Shown: piece after piece, positions 8,505 to 17,188 of the stretch
Position numbering within the stretch: the first letter of the stretch is position 1
Layout of the letters: each line of letters starts with the position of its first letter
Source of the DNA: Arthrobacter sp.
GTDB taxonomy: Bacteria; Actinomycetota; Actinomycetes; Actinomycetales; Micrococcaceae
Direction of reading: 5' to 3'
Length of the DNA: 64,000 nucleotides
NCBI GenBank assembly: GCA_031277795.1
Contig: JAITLQ010000005.1
Location: 186,001-250,000, forward strand
Made by a program: the position numbers and the translations under genes
The notes under the pieces: model-generated
Told to the model about the DNA's origin: nothing
Databases searched by the model: none
The model's input: the letters and a program-made list of their open reading frames with translations, nothing else

Positions 8505-9634
8505 TGCACGACGACGCCCCGGCCGGCCCGGGTGCCGAGGTTGCCCCGGGTGCGGGTGCCGCGGTGCACCCAGGTGTGGGTGGCCCGGTAGCCCCGGCGG
8601 GCCCGGGTGCCGAGGTCGCCCCGGGTGCGGGTGCCCCGGCGGCCCCTGCGTCGGGTGCCGCGGAAGCACGACCCGCGGTGGTGCCGGGCGGCACAGACGT
8701 GCGGCCCGCCTCCGGCGGTGACGACAAGCATCCGCTGATCGCGATCGTCGGGCCCACGGGTACCGGCAAGTCGGACCTCGCGTTGGACCTGGCCGAGGCA
8801 CTGGGCGGCGAGATCGTCAACACCGATGCCCTGCAGTTCTATCGCGGGATGGACGTCGGCACGGCCAAGCTGCCGGTGGCCGAGCGCCGGGGGATTCCCC
8901 ACCACCTGCTTGACACGCTGGATGTCACGCAGGAGGCCTCCGTGGCCGGCTTCCAAGCCGAGGTGCGCTCCGTCATCTCCGGCATCGAGGCCCGCGGGCT
9001 GCGTCCCATCCTCGTGGGAGGCTCCGGGCTGTACGTCCGCGCGGCGCTGGACGTCCTCGAGTTCCCGCCGACCGATCCCGCCGTGCGTGCGCGCTTCGAG
9101 GAGCTGGCCGCGAGCATCGGGCTCCAGGCCCTGCGGGAGCGTGTGCGCGAGGTGGATCCCGTGAGCGCCGAGCGGATGGGCGACGAGCGCCGCCTCGTCC
9201 GCGCGCTCGAGGTTCACGAGCTCACGGGGCGGCCCTTCGCCTCCTACATGCCCCAGCGCGAGTATCTGCGGCCCACGGTCCAGATCGGGCTCAACGTGGA
9301 GCGGCCACTGCTGCACGCCCGCCTGCGCTCCCGCGTCGAGGGCATGGTCGAGGCCGGCCTGCTCGAGGAGGTGCGGCGCCTCGACGCCGCCGGCCTCCGC
9401 CGGGGCAGGACCGCCTCGCGCGCCATCGGCTACGCGCAATTCCTCAAGGTGCTCGACGGTGACGCGGACGAGGCCTGGGCGATCGAGGACACCACCGTGG
9501 CGACGCGCCGCTTTGCCCGTCGCCAGGTGACGTGGTTCAACGCCGATCCCCGCGTGAGCTGGTTCGACCCCACGCGGGAGCGGCTGACCGAGAGCGTCCT
9601 GGGTGCCCTCGAGGCCGCCCCTCCGGTCGCCTGA
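8504..9634 (+). CDS. miaA: tRNA dimethylallyltransferase MiaA with repeat-encoded N-terminal extension
   Basis: MiaA transfers dimethylallyl from DMAPP to A37 of tRNA, making the substrate for MiaB. The P-loop GPTGTGKS is at residues 83-90, followed by [16 protein letters not shown] and the GGSGLYVRA strand. The first 75 residues are a low-complexity Gly/Ala/Pro/Val stretch in which [12 protein letters not shown] occurs twice, encoded by near-identical DNA repeats; ordinary MiaA begins within about ten residues of the P-loop. The ATG overlapping the miaB stop is favoured by coupling, but translation could begin further in, since no ribosome-binding site decides it. Confidence 0.95.
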   Translation: MHDDAPAGPGAEVAPGAGAAVHPGVGGPVAPAGPGAEVAPGAGAPAAPASGAAEARPAVVPGGTDVRPASGGDDKHPLIAIVGPTGTGKSDLALDLAEALGGEIVNTDALQFYRGMDVGTAKLPVAERRGIPHHLLDTLDVTQEASVAGFQAEVRSVISGIEARGLRPILVGGSGLYVRAALDVLEFPPTDPAVRARFEELAASIGLQALRERVREVDPVSAERMGDERRLVRALEVHELTGRPFASYMPQREYLRPTVQIGLNVERPLLHARLRSRVEGMVEAGLLEEVRRLDAAGLRRGRTASRAIGYAQFLKVLDGDADEAWAIEDTTVATRRFARRQVTWFNADPRVSWFDPTRERLTESVLGALEAAPPVA

Positions 9635-9650
9635 TCCAGCCGGGCTGACC

Positions 9651-9713
9651 CACGCGGGCCGGCGCCCCACGCGGGCCGGCGCCCGACGCGGGCCGGCGCC
9701 CCACGCGCGGGCC
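9651..9713. repeat. 17-bp tandem repeat after miaA
   Basis: Three 17-bp units (CACGCGGGCCGGCGCCC at 9651-9667 and 9668-9684, and GACGCGGGCCGGCGCCC at 9685-9701) are followed by a partial unit to 9713. They lie between the convergent miaA and DinB genes. Beyond them a hairpin, GCGCAC-GGGGC-GTGCGC at 9804-9820, may act as terminator. Confidence 0.75.
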
Positions 9714-9828
9714 GCAGTGGCCGCGGTGGCCACAGGGGCGCGCAGGGTGGGCACGGCGGCCGCTACTCGCTGAACCGGGCACCGGCCGCTGTGACCGGGA
9801 GGCGCGCACGGGGCGTGCGCCGGTGCCG

Positions 9829-10386
9829 CTACTCGCCGACCCGCCCGTCCACCGCCTCGCGCAACAGATCGGCGTGCCCGTTGTGGCGGGCGTACTCCTC
9901 GATGAGGTGCACGAGCAGCCAGCGCAGGCTCGGCCGGCCGCCGTCGGCGAGGGGGCGAACGAGCAGGGCTCCGAGCCCCTCCGCGCGGTAGCTCGCCTCG
10001 AGCGCGGCGCGGGCCCGCTCCACCGAGGCGCCCCACAGCGCCAGGAGCTCCTCGGGCGAGTCCTCCGCCGCGCTGTTCCAGTCCCAGTCGGGATCCGCGG
10101 CCCAGTCGATGCCGTCCCACGGCTCCACGCGGTCGAGGCCTTGGAGGCGGTGCACCGCCCACTCGTCCTCCACGTAGGCCAGGTGCTTCACGAGGCCGCC
10201 CAGGGTCATGGAACTGGCGCCCACGCGCCGGCCCAGCCCCGCGGCGTCGAGCCCCTCAAGCTTCCACGCGAGCGTGGCGCGGTGGTAGTCGAGAAAGCCC
10301 GTGAGGGTCTCCCACTCGCCCGCAGCCAGCAACGGCTCCGGGCGGGCCTCGCCGGAGGCCTCATAGCCCACCGTCTCGGGACTCAC
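9829..10386 (-). CDS. DinB/DUF664-family protein
   Basis: This 185-residue protein has the DinB four-helix fold; candidate metal-ligand histidines are in LGGLVKHLAYVEDEW and in IEEYARHNGHADLLREAVDG. Proteins of this type in actinobacteria are often annotated as mycothiol transferases. The GTG start overlaps the stop codon of the AhpD-like gene (GTGA), indicating translational coupling; reading further upstream is a shadow of that gene. Pairing with a thiol peroxidase-type partner supports a redox or detoxification role, which remains inference. Confidence 0.86.
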   Translation of the reverse strand: MSPETVGYEASGEARPEPLLAAGEWETLTGFLDYHRATLAWKLEGLDAAGLGRRVGASSMTLGGLVKHLAYVEDEWAVHRLQGLDRVEPWDGIDWAADPDWDWNSAAEDSPEELLALWGASVERARAALEASYRAEGLGALLVRPLADGGRPSLRWLLVHLIEEYARHNGHADLLREAVDGRVGE

Positions 10387-10745
10387 GCGTGTCCGTGCGG
10401 GGTCTGGTCCTTGAGGCCGTCGTACGCGTCGAGCACGCGGCTGGAGTAGACCATCGCGGCGCCGGCGTTGAGCTGCACCGCCACCGACAGCGCCTCCGCG
10501 ACCTCCTCGCGCGTGGCCCCGGCCTTGATGGCGGCCGTCGTGTGGGAGGCGATGCAGCCGTCGCACCGGGTCGTGACGGCCACGGCGAGCGAGATGAGCT
10601 CTCGGGTCTTGGCGTCGAGAACGTCGCCCTCCTCCGGTGCCCCGAGCTGCTGGTAGCCGGCCAGGGTGTTGCGGCGCAGCTTGCCGAACTCGGCGAAGCG
10701 GCGGGTGAGATTGCGGCGGTAGTCGCCCCAGTCAAGGAAGGCCAT
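10383..10745 (-). CDS. AhpD-like / carboxymuconolactone decarboxylase family protein
   Basis: The 120-residue protein is a single CMD/AhpD domain. The redox motif RCDGCIASHTT (Cys61 and Cys64, His68) matches the CxxC-x3-H active site of alkylhydroperoxidase AhpD-type enzymes, which reduce peroxides or peroxiredoxin partners through a thiol relay. It is distinct from the catalase-linked AhpD of mycobacteria, and no ahpC is adjacent. It is the first gene of a two-gene minus-strand unit with the DinB protein and is divergent from the peptide transporter operon, sharing the 153-bp intergenic region. Confidence 0.88.
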   Translation of the reverse strand: MAFLDWGDYRRNLTRRFAEFGKLRRNTLAGYQQLGAPEEGDVLDAKTRELISLAVAVTTRCDGCIASHTTAAIKAGATREEVAEALSVAVQLNAGAAMVYSSRVLDAYDGLKDQTPHGHA

Positions 10746-10836
10746 GGAGTCCTCTCTCGCCCCGCGCTCTGCGGGGCGTATCGCCACCACTGTGCCACGT
10801 CGTGTTTCCCCAACATGAAGAATTTGTACACACCCA

Positions 10837-10865
10837 TTCACTGTGAGTGATCTTGCGACTACTGT
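10837..10865 (+). promoter_or_regulatory. promoter and overlapping palindrome of the ABC operon
   Basis: TTCACT (10837-10842) and TACTGT (10860-10865) are separated by 17 bp and form a plausible sigma-A promoter 34 bp upstream of the first gene. The palindrome TCACTGTGAGTGA (10838-10850) overlaps the -35 box, where a bound repressor would block transcription. The XRE/cupin regulator encoded last in the operon is the obvious candidate. Confidence 0.5.
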
Positions 10866-10898
10866 CCGTAGACACCACCATCCGTTCGGAGGTCGCAG

Positions 10899-12566
10899 AT
10901 GACTGATCCCCGCAGTGCACGGCCCCAGGCAGCGGGCCCCGATCGCCGCGCCGTATTGCGCGGCATCGGCTGGGGCGCCCTCGGCGCCGCGGCCGCCACC
11001 TTCCTCGCCGCGTGTGGCGCCCGGGAGCCGCAGGCCGGCGCCCTCGCCGCCGCCGGCCGGGAGAGCTTCGGCGCGGACACCGGCGCCGGCTTGGACGCCC
11101 TGCGCCTGTCGATGCCCGGCTCCCTCGCCAATCTGTATCCGGGCCAGGAATCCGGCATCCTCAACTACGTCATGGCGGCCCCCGTGGCCGAGGGCCTGAT
11201 GACGGTGGGATCGGACGGCGCCCTCGTGCCCGGCCTCGCCACCGGCGTCGAGCGCCCGGACGCCCTGACCTGGGTCTACACGCTCGACCCGGCAGCCCGC
11301 TTTTCCGACGGAACGCCCGTCACCGCGAGCGACGTCCTGGCCTCGGTCGAGGCCGGCCGCGACGTCGATGTCTCCCCGTCCACCGCCTCGTACTGGGCGG
11401 CGCTGGACACGGTCAAGGCCACGGGCGAGCACGAGGTCACCTTCACCACCTCCTACGAGGACGTGGCCTTCGGCTGGGTGCCCACCACGGTGGACGCCCT
11501 CTGGGTCATGCCGGCCGCCGCCTGGAAGCGCAAGGCCCTCGGCGGGCCCACGGCCCCGCTCCTCGGCAGCGGCCCCTACAAGGTCGCCGAGTTCGTGCCC
11601 TCCTCGCATCTGGCGCTGGAGCGCAACGAGTACTGGCGCGGCACCCCCGGCCGCGCCGCCAGCGTGCGCGTCGACTTCATCTCGGACGACACCACGCGCC
11701 TGCTGGCGTGGCAGAGCGGGGCCATGGACATCTCGCTCAACGTGCCGCTGGCCCAGGCGGCACAATGGGCCGCCAGCCCGCGCACGCTCCTGAAGTTCCA
11801 GCCGGATCGCTCGTACGCCGGCCTGACCTTCAACACGGCCAAGGCGCCCTTCGACGATGTCCACGCCCGGCGCGCCGTGGCCCACGCCATCGACAAGCAG
11901 GCGCTCGTGGACGATGTCCTGCTGGGCCAGGCCCAGGTCGCCACCGCGCTGGCCACGCCCGAGCAGTTCGGCGGCGTCTTCACCCCGGAGGAGGCAACCC
12001 AGCGCCTCGCCGAGGGGGAGCAGTACCCCTTCGACCTGGAAACCGCCAAGCGGGAGCTGGCCAAGTCCAAGACCCCGGACGGCTTCGAGCTTGACCTGAG
12101 CTACCCCAACACCGGCCCGCAGCTGGGCACGGCCGCCCTCGCCTTCGCTAAGACGCTGGAGCCGCTTGGGATCAAGATCAACGTGAAGCAGCTCGCGATC
12201 GAGCAGTGGCTGGCCGAGCTGGGGGAGGCCCCGCAGCTCTCCTACATGTGGTACTTCAACACCACGGGCGACCCGGCCGAACTCTCCGCCTGGTTCCTGG
12301 CCGACGGCAATCCGGCGGGCTTCTCCGACCCGACGCTGGCGGCCCTCATCGGTTCCGCCGCGGGGATCAAGGACCCCACGGCCCGCGCCGAGGTGGTCCT
12401 GAAGGCCCAGAGCCTCATGAGCGAGCAGGTGCCCTACCTGCCGCTGTGGTGGGGGCGCAGCGCCACGGCGTTTGCCTCCACGATCGGGGTGGCCGACTAC
12501 ACCTCCTTCACCTTCAACTCGTTGTGGCCGCTGCAGGTCCACCCGACAGCGGGAGCCGCCTCGTGA
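10899..12566 (+). CDS. ABC transporter substrate-binding lipoprotein (family 5, peptide/nickel type)
   Basis: This 555-residue extracellular protein captures the substrate for the downstream permeases. The N-terminus carries a twin-arginine signal (RR at 16-17) and a lipobox LAAC with the lipidated Cys39, so it is exported and anchored. The mature part is an SBP_bac_5 fold (LTWVYTLDPAARFSDGTPVT, YVMAAPVAEGLM). Family members bind di- or oligopeptides, opines or nickel chelates; the specificity cannot be read here. A GTGA overlap couples it to the first permease. ATG follows GGAGGTCGCAG. Confidence 0.93.
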   Translation: MTDPRSARPQAAGPDRRAVLRGIGWGALGAAAATFLAACGAREPQAGALAAAGRESFGADTGAGLDALRLSMPGSLANLYPGQESGILNYVMAAPVAEGLMTVGSDGALVPGLATGVERPDALTWVYTLDPAARFSDGTPVTASDVLASVEAGRDVDVSPSTASYWAALDTVKATGEHEVTFTTSYEDVAFGWVPTTVDALWVMPAAAWKRKALGGPTAPLLGSGPYKVAEFVPSSHLALERNEYWRGTPGRAASVRVDFISDDTTRLLAWQSGAMDISLNVPLAQAAQWAASPRTLLKFQPDRSYAGLTFNTAKAPFDDVHARRAVAHAIDKQALVDDVLLGQAQVATALATPEQFGGVFTPEEATQRLAEGEQYPFDLETAKRELAKSKTPDGFELDLSYPNTGPQLGTAALAFAKTLEPLGIKINVKQLAIEQWLAELGEAPQLSYMWYFNTTGDPAELSAWFLADGNPAGFSDPTLAALIGSAAGIKDPTARAEVVLKAQSLMSEQVPYLPLWWGRSATAFASTIGVADYTSFTFNSLWPLQVHPTAGAAS

Positions 12567-13558
12567 GCACCACCGCAGTGAAGGCCCCCGGCACCAAGGT
12601 CGCCGCCTCGATCTCCTGGTTCGTGGCCAGGCGTCTGCTGGCTACCATGCTGCTGCTCGTGGTCCTCTCCTTCCTCATCTTCAGCCTGCTCTACCTGGCC
12701 CCCGGCGACATCGCCAAGAACCTGCTCGGCACCAAGACCGTGACCCCGGAGGCGCTCGCGGCCGTCCGCGAGCAGTACCACCTGGATGATCCGTTCCTGG
12801 TGCAGTACTGGCGCTGGCTCTCCGGCGTGATCGGCGGCGACTGGGGCACCTCCATCCGCAGCGGCTTGCCCGTCGCGGACGAGATCGCCTCGCGCGCTGG
12901 GCTCACCGTTCGCCTCATCGTGCTCGGCTTCCTCATCGCCGCAGTGGTGAGCATCCCGGCCGGCGTGTGGGCGGCGCGCCGCCGCGGGACGTGGGTGGAT
13001 CGCACGCTCGTCTCCGGCGCCGTCGTGGGCGTCAGCGCCCCGGGCTTTGCCGTCGGCCTGCTCCTGCTCTTCGTCTTCGCCGTGACCCTGCGCTGGTTCC
13101 CCGTCTACGGCACGGGCGAGGGGTTCTGGGGCCAGCTGTGGCACCTCACCCTCCCGGCCATCGCGCTCGCCGTGGGCCTCGGGGCCCTCGTGGTCCAGCT
13201 GACGCGCGCCGCCGTGGTGCGCGAGCTTGAGCAGGACTACGTGACCTTCCAGCGCAGCCGCGGGCTCTCCGAGGCCCGCGTCATGGGCACGGTCCTGCGT
13301 AACGCCGCCATCCCGATCGTGACGAGCCTCGGCCTCATGGTCACCTACCTCGTGGGCGGCACCATCCTCGTCGAGGTCGTCTTCGGCCTGCCGGGCCTCG
13401 GAACCCAATTGCAGCAGGCCGTCCTCTTCAAGGACGTGCCGGTGGTCCAGGCGCTCACCCTCATCGTGGGCCTCGTGGTCTGCCTCATCTCCCTCGCCGT
13501 TGACCTCATCTACCTCGTGATCGACCCCCGGATCCTCAGGAAGGCGGTGGCCAAGTGA
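12563..13558 (+). CDS. ABC transporter permease (DppB/OppB type)
   Basis: This 331-residue integral membrane protein has about six transmembrane helices and the BPD_transp_1 fold. The N-terminal sequence FVARRLLATMLLLVVLSFLI is the typical first helix of DppB-like permeases, and the EAA loop is recognisable at VRELEQDYVTFQRSRGLSE. It forms the channel with the next gene product. Both ends are 4-bp GTGA overlaps, so expression should be stoichiometric with its neighbours. The GTG start at the overlap is preferred to upstream frames, which run through the binding-protein gene. Confidence 0.93.
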   Translation: MSTTAVKAPGTKVAASISWFVARRLLATMLLLVVLSFLIFSLLYLAPGDIAKNLLGTKTVTPEALAAVREQYHLDDPFLVQYWRWLSGVIGGDWGTSIRSGLPVADEIASRAGLTVRLIVLGFLIAAVVSIPAGVWAARRRGTWVDRTLVSGAVVGVSAPGFAVGLLLLFVFAVTLRWFPVYGTGEGFWGQLWHLTLPAIALAVGLGALVVQLTRAAVVRELEQDYVTFQRSRGLSEARVMGTVLRNAAIPIVTSLGLMVTYLVGGTILVEVVFGLPGLGTQLQQAVLFKDVPVVQALTLIVGLVVCLISLAVDLIYLVIDPRILRKAVAK

Positions 13559-14463
13559 GCCAGGCAATCCTGCCCCCGCTCGCCGGCGACGGCGCGGCAC
13601 AGAACACTCCAGGGCCCGACGGCGCCCGGCTGGCCACGGCGCGCAGGCGCGCCTCCGCGCCGCTCACCGTGGCGATCTCCGCCTTGATCGTCCTGGTGGT
13701 CATCGTCTGCGCCGTGCTGCACGGCGTCATCAACCCCTGGGCCATGGAACAGGACACCCAGCTGGGCTCCGTGGGGATCGGGGTCTGGGGACACGCCCTC
13801 GGCACCGATCAGCTGGGCCGCGACGTCCTGGCGCTCTTGGGCGCCGGCGCCCTGTCCGCCGTGGCCGGGCCCGTCGTCGTGGCGGCGGGTTCGCTCGTGA
13901 TCGGCCTGCTGCTGGGCGGGGTGGCCGGCTACCGCGGCGGCCTCGTGGACGGCGTGGTCTCGCGGTACGCCGACCTGGTGCTGGCGCTGCCGGCCATCCT
14001 GCTCGCGATCGTGGTCGCCGGCGTCCTGGGCGGCGGCTATTGGGTCACCGTCCTCGTGCTTGTGGTGCTCTTCTCTCCCTCCGACGTCCGCCTCGTGCGC
14101 GGTGCCGTGATGGAACAGATGAGCCGCCCTTACATCGAGTCGGCGCGGGTGCTCGGCCTGTCCGGCCCGCGGATTCTCTTCCGCCACGTGGTCCCCAACG
14201 TCATGCCGGTCATGCTCGCCAACGCCCTGCTCAACGTCTCCTTCGCCCTGGTCGCCATCTCCTCGCTCTCCTTCCTTGGCATGGGCGCCGCGGTGGGCAC
14301 CGCGGACTGGGGCCTGCAGCTGGCCGACGGCCGCGCCCTCCTGGGCAGCAACCCGCTGGCCTCCATCGCGCCGGGCGTGGCCATCGTCGCCACCGCCACG
14401 AGCGTGAACCTCCTGGGCCACTGGCTGGCCGATCGCTTCGAGAAGAAGGCGGTGGCCCGATGA
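13555..14463 (+). CDS. ABC transporter permease (DppC/OppC type)
   Basis: The second permease (302 residues) has the DppC-like layout: an extended N-terminus, then a first helix (LTVAISALIVLVVIVCAVLH), the conserved HALGTDQLGRDVL segment that precedes the transport domain, and the EAA loop at MEQMSRPYIESARVLGLSG. It pairs with the preceding permease. It starts with GTG in a 4-bp overlap and ends in an ATGA overlap with the ATPase gene. Confidence 0.93.
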   Translation: MSQAILPPLAGDGAAQNTPGPDGARLATARRRASAPLTVAISALIVLVVIVCAVLHGVINPWAMEQDTQLGSVGIGVWGHALGTDQLGRDVLALLGAGALSAVAGPVVVAAGSLVIGLLLGGVAGYRGGLVDGVVSRYADLVLALPAILLAIVVAGVLGGGYWVTVLVLVVLFSPSDVRLVRGAVMEQMSRPYIESARVLGLSGPRILFRHVVPNVMPVMLANALLNVSFALVAISSLSFLGMGAAVGTADWGLQLADGRALLGSNPLASIAPGVAIVATATSVNLLGHWLADRFEKKAVAR

Positions 14464-16109
14464 GCGCCTCGACCCTCACCCCGCCGGCCGGCCCCGCGCA
14501 GGACGCCGTGCTGCGCGCCAGCGACGTTTCCGTGAGCGGTCCGCGCGGTGTCATCGTGGAGCCGCTCGACCTCGAGCTGGCGGCGGGCAAGACCCTCGTG
14601 ATCGTCGGGGAGTCCGGTTCGGGCAAGACGCTCACGGCGCGTGCCCTGACCGGGCTGTTGCCCGAGGGCGTGCACGCCAGCGGCACCCTGCAGCTGGGGG
14701 AGCGGACGCTGTCCCTCGCCGGCCACGGGCTGCGCGAGCTGCGCGGCGGCGGCATCACGTTGCTCTTGCAGGATCCCTTCACCTCGCTCTCGCCCACGCA
14801 CCGCTGCGGGCAGCAGATCGGCTGGGCCGTGGGTGGGGAGCGCTCCGAACGCGGCGCGCGCGTTGCCGCTCTCCTGGCCGAGGTGGGGCTCGCCCCCGAG
14901 GTGGCGCGCAAGCGCCCCTTCGAGCTCTCCGGCGGCATGCGTCAGCGCGTGGCGCTCGCCGCCGCCCTCGCCGCGGATCCCGCCGTGCTCATCGCCGATG
15001 AGCCGACGACGGCGCTCGATGTCACCACCCAGCGCGAGGTGCTCGACCTCATCGACTCGCTGCAGGCCAAGCGCGGCATGGCGCTCCTGCTCATCACCCA
15101 CGACCTCGCGGTGGCGCGCGACCGCGCCGACGAAGCCCTCGTGATGCGCTCCGGGCGCGTGCTCGAACGCGGCCCGGCGGCGCGGGTCCTCTTCGAGCCG
15201 GAGCACGAGTACACGCGTTCGCTGCTCGCCGCCGACCTGGGGGTGGAGGCGGCCGAGGCGCTCGCCGGCGCCAGCCGGGCCGAGGGCGTGAGCCAGCCGA
15301 ACGCCGTCGTGCGTTCCACCGGGGAATCCGGGGAGGCCGGCGACGAGCTCCTGCGCGTCACCGGGCTGCGCAAGTCCTTCCCCGGTCAAGCCGCCCCGGC
15401 CCTGGCCGGCGTGGACCTGAGCGTGATGCGCGGATCCACCCTCGCCGTGGTGGGCGAGTCTGGCTCCGGCAAGACCACGCTCGCCCGCTGCCTCGTGGGG
15501 CTCGAACGCCCCGACGCCGGCAGCATCGAGTTCCTGGGTGTCGCGAGCGGCCCTCGACGCGCGCAGATCGTGTTCCAGGATCCGTACTCTGCGCTCAATC
15601 CGGCCCTCAGCATCGGCGCCGGTCTGAGCGAGGCGGCGGCCGTCGGGGGAGGTTCCCGCAGCGTCGAGGACCTGCTGGAGCTCGTGGGGCTGCCGGCTAG
15701 CTACGCCCCGCGCCGCCCCGTGGCGCTCTCCGGCGGCGAGAGGCAGCGCGTGGCCATCGCCCGGGCGCTCGCCGTGGAGCCCGAGCTGCTGATTCTCGAC
15801 GAGTCGGTTTCCGCGCTCGATGTCTCGGTGCAGGCCCAGATCCTGCGGCTCCTCGCCTCGTTGCAGGAGCGGCTGGGCCTGAGCATGCTCTTCATCACCC
15901 ACGATCTTTCGGTGGCCCGCGCGGTCTCCCAGAGCGTCGTGGTGCTGCGCAGGGGCAAGGTGGTGGAGCATGGTTCCACGGCCAGCGTGCTCTTCACGCC
16001 CCAGCACGAGTACACCGTGGCCCTCCTTGCCTCGATCCCCGGCCGCGCGGCGGCCGCACCCCATTCCCCGGCGGGCCAGCCCGCGCCGGTCCCCGAAGAG
16101 AAGGACTAA
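14460..16109 (+). CDS. fused double ATPase of the peptide ABC transporter (DppD-DppF type)
   Basis: The 549-residue cytoplasmic protein contains two complete nucleotide-binding domains in one chain. Walker A motifs GESGSGKT lie at residues 50-57 and 332-339, ABC signatures LSGGMRQ at 156-162 and LSGGERQ at 423-429, with Walker B sequences AVLIADEPTT and ELLILDESVS. It energises the two permeases; in many bacteria these are separate DppD and DppF proteins. The start overlaps the permease stop (ATGA). The peptidase gene follows after 2 bp. Confidence 0.94.
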   Translation: MSASTLTPPAGPAQDAVLRASDVSVSGPRGVIVEPLDLELAAGKTLVIVGESGSGKTLTARALTGLLPEGVHASGTLQLGERTLSLAGHGLRELRGGGITLLLQDPFTSLSPTHRCGQQIGWAVGGERSERGARVAALLAEVGLAPEVARKRPFELSGGMRQRVALAAALAADPAVLIADEPTTALDVTTQREVLDLIDSLQAKRGMALLLITHDLAVARDRADEALVMRSGRVLERGPAARVLFEPEHEYTRSLLAADLGVEAAEALAGASRAEGVSQPNAVVRSTGESGEAGDELLRVTGLRKSFPGQAAPALAGVDLSVMRGSTLAVVGESGSGKTTLARCLVGLERPDAGSIEFLGVASGPRRAQIVFQDPYSALNPALSIGAGLSEAAAVGGGSRSVEDLLELVGLPASYAPRRPVALSGGERQRVAIARALAVEPELLILDESVSALDVSVQAQILRLLASLQERLGLSMLFITHDLSVARAVSQSVVVLRRGKVVEHGSTASVLFTPQHEYTVALLASIPGRAAAAPHSPAGQPAPVPEEKD

Positions 16110-16111
16110 CC

Positions 16112-17188
16112 ATGCGCGTGGAGTTCCGTCCCGTCACCGACGACATCGAGGCCGTGGCGCCGTGGACCTCGGTGGTCGCGGCCGAGCTGCTCGAGCACTG
16201 GAAGAGCAGCCACCCGTTCCAGGTGCGCACGCTCGTGGCCGCCCTCGAGGAGGACGGCACGCCCGTGGCCGTGGGCCTGGAGGTGCACCGCCCCATGACG
16301 GCCTACGCCAAGCTGCTGCCGGTCTACGCGGCGACGCCGCGGGCCGAGGCAGCGCTCGTGGCCGCGGTCGAGGAGCGGGCCTTCGCCGCGGGGGCGGCCG
16401 CCGTGAAGCGCGAGGTGCCGGCGTCGCTGCGCGGCTCGGCCGCGTGGGACGAAGCGCTGGCCGCCGGCTACGTGGCGCCCGAGGTGCCAGCGACGGGCGC
16501 TCCCGTCCTCGCGGAGGCCGGGAGCGTTCCGGCCGGCCTCATCCGCTTCGCCGGCGCCGGGCCGCGTGCCGGGCTCCCGTACTACCGCCAGACCACCGAC
16601 TTCACGTGCGGGCCCGTGTCCGCCCACGTGGCGCTGACGGCGCTCGGGCTGCTGCCGGAGCCCAGCCGCGAGGAGGAGCTGCGCCTGTGGCGCGAGGCGA
16701 CGACGACCGACGGCTGCGACCCGCTCGGGCTCGCGCTGGCGGCCAAGGCGCGCGGTGCCGAGGTGGAGGTGCACCTCTCCACCGAGGAGCCGATCCTGCT
16801 GGAGATCGCGGCGGACGAGAACAACCGCAATCTGCGCCGCTTCATCCAGGAGGGCTTCCGCGAGCGCGTGCTGGCGGAGGGCATCGAGCTCAAGACCCAC
16901 GCGTTCAGCCTCGAGGACCTGGACGCCGCGCTGGACTCCGGGGCCGTGGCCGCCGTGCTCATCGAGGAGCTCGGGATGCACGCCGAGAGCTGCCCGCACT
17001 GGATCGCCGTGCATTCCCGCGAGGGCGAGGTCTACTACGCGCAGGATCCGTGGACGGATGCCGACGAGTCAGAGTCGTGGCTGGACGGGCACGCCCTGCC
17101 CCTGCCGCGCACGAGCCTCGATCGCCTGGCCTGGTACGGCAAGCCTGCCGTTCGCTCCATGGTGGTGCTGCGGGCGCCGCGGGCGTGA
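16112..17188 (+). CDS. C39-like papain-fold cysteine peptidase (DUF3335-type)
   Basis: The C-terminal part of this 358-residue protein resembles peptidase C39-like enzymes: Cys166 in DFTCGPVSAH is the probable nucleophile, His296 in PHWIAVH the base, and Asp312 in AQDPWTD the third residue. The N-terminal 145 residues resemble an acetyltransferase-like (GNAT) half. Classical C39 peptidases process bacteriocin leaders and are fused to exporters; this one has no membrane segment and is encoded by an importer operon, 2 bp after the ATPase gene. Cytoplasmic cleavage of imported peptides is a reasonable inference. The RBS is GAAGAGAAGGAC. Confidence 0.8.
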   Translation: MRVEFRPVTDDIEAVAPWTSVVAAELLEHWKSSHPFQVRTLVAALEEDGTPVAVGLEVHRPMTAYAKLLPVYAATPRAEAALVAAVEERAFAAGAAAVKREVPASLRGSAAWDEALAAGYVAPEVPATGAPVLAEAGSVPAGLIRFAGAGPRAGLPYYRQTTDFTCGPVSAHVALTALGLLPEPSREEELRLWREATTTDGCDPLGLALAAKARGAEVEVHLSTEEPILLEIAADENNRNLRRFIQEGFRERVLAEGIELKTHAFSLEDLDAALDSGAVAAVLIEELGMHAESCPHWIAVHSREGEVYYAQDPWTDADESESWLDGHALPLPRTSLDRLAWYGKPAVRSMVVLRAPRA

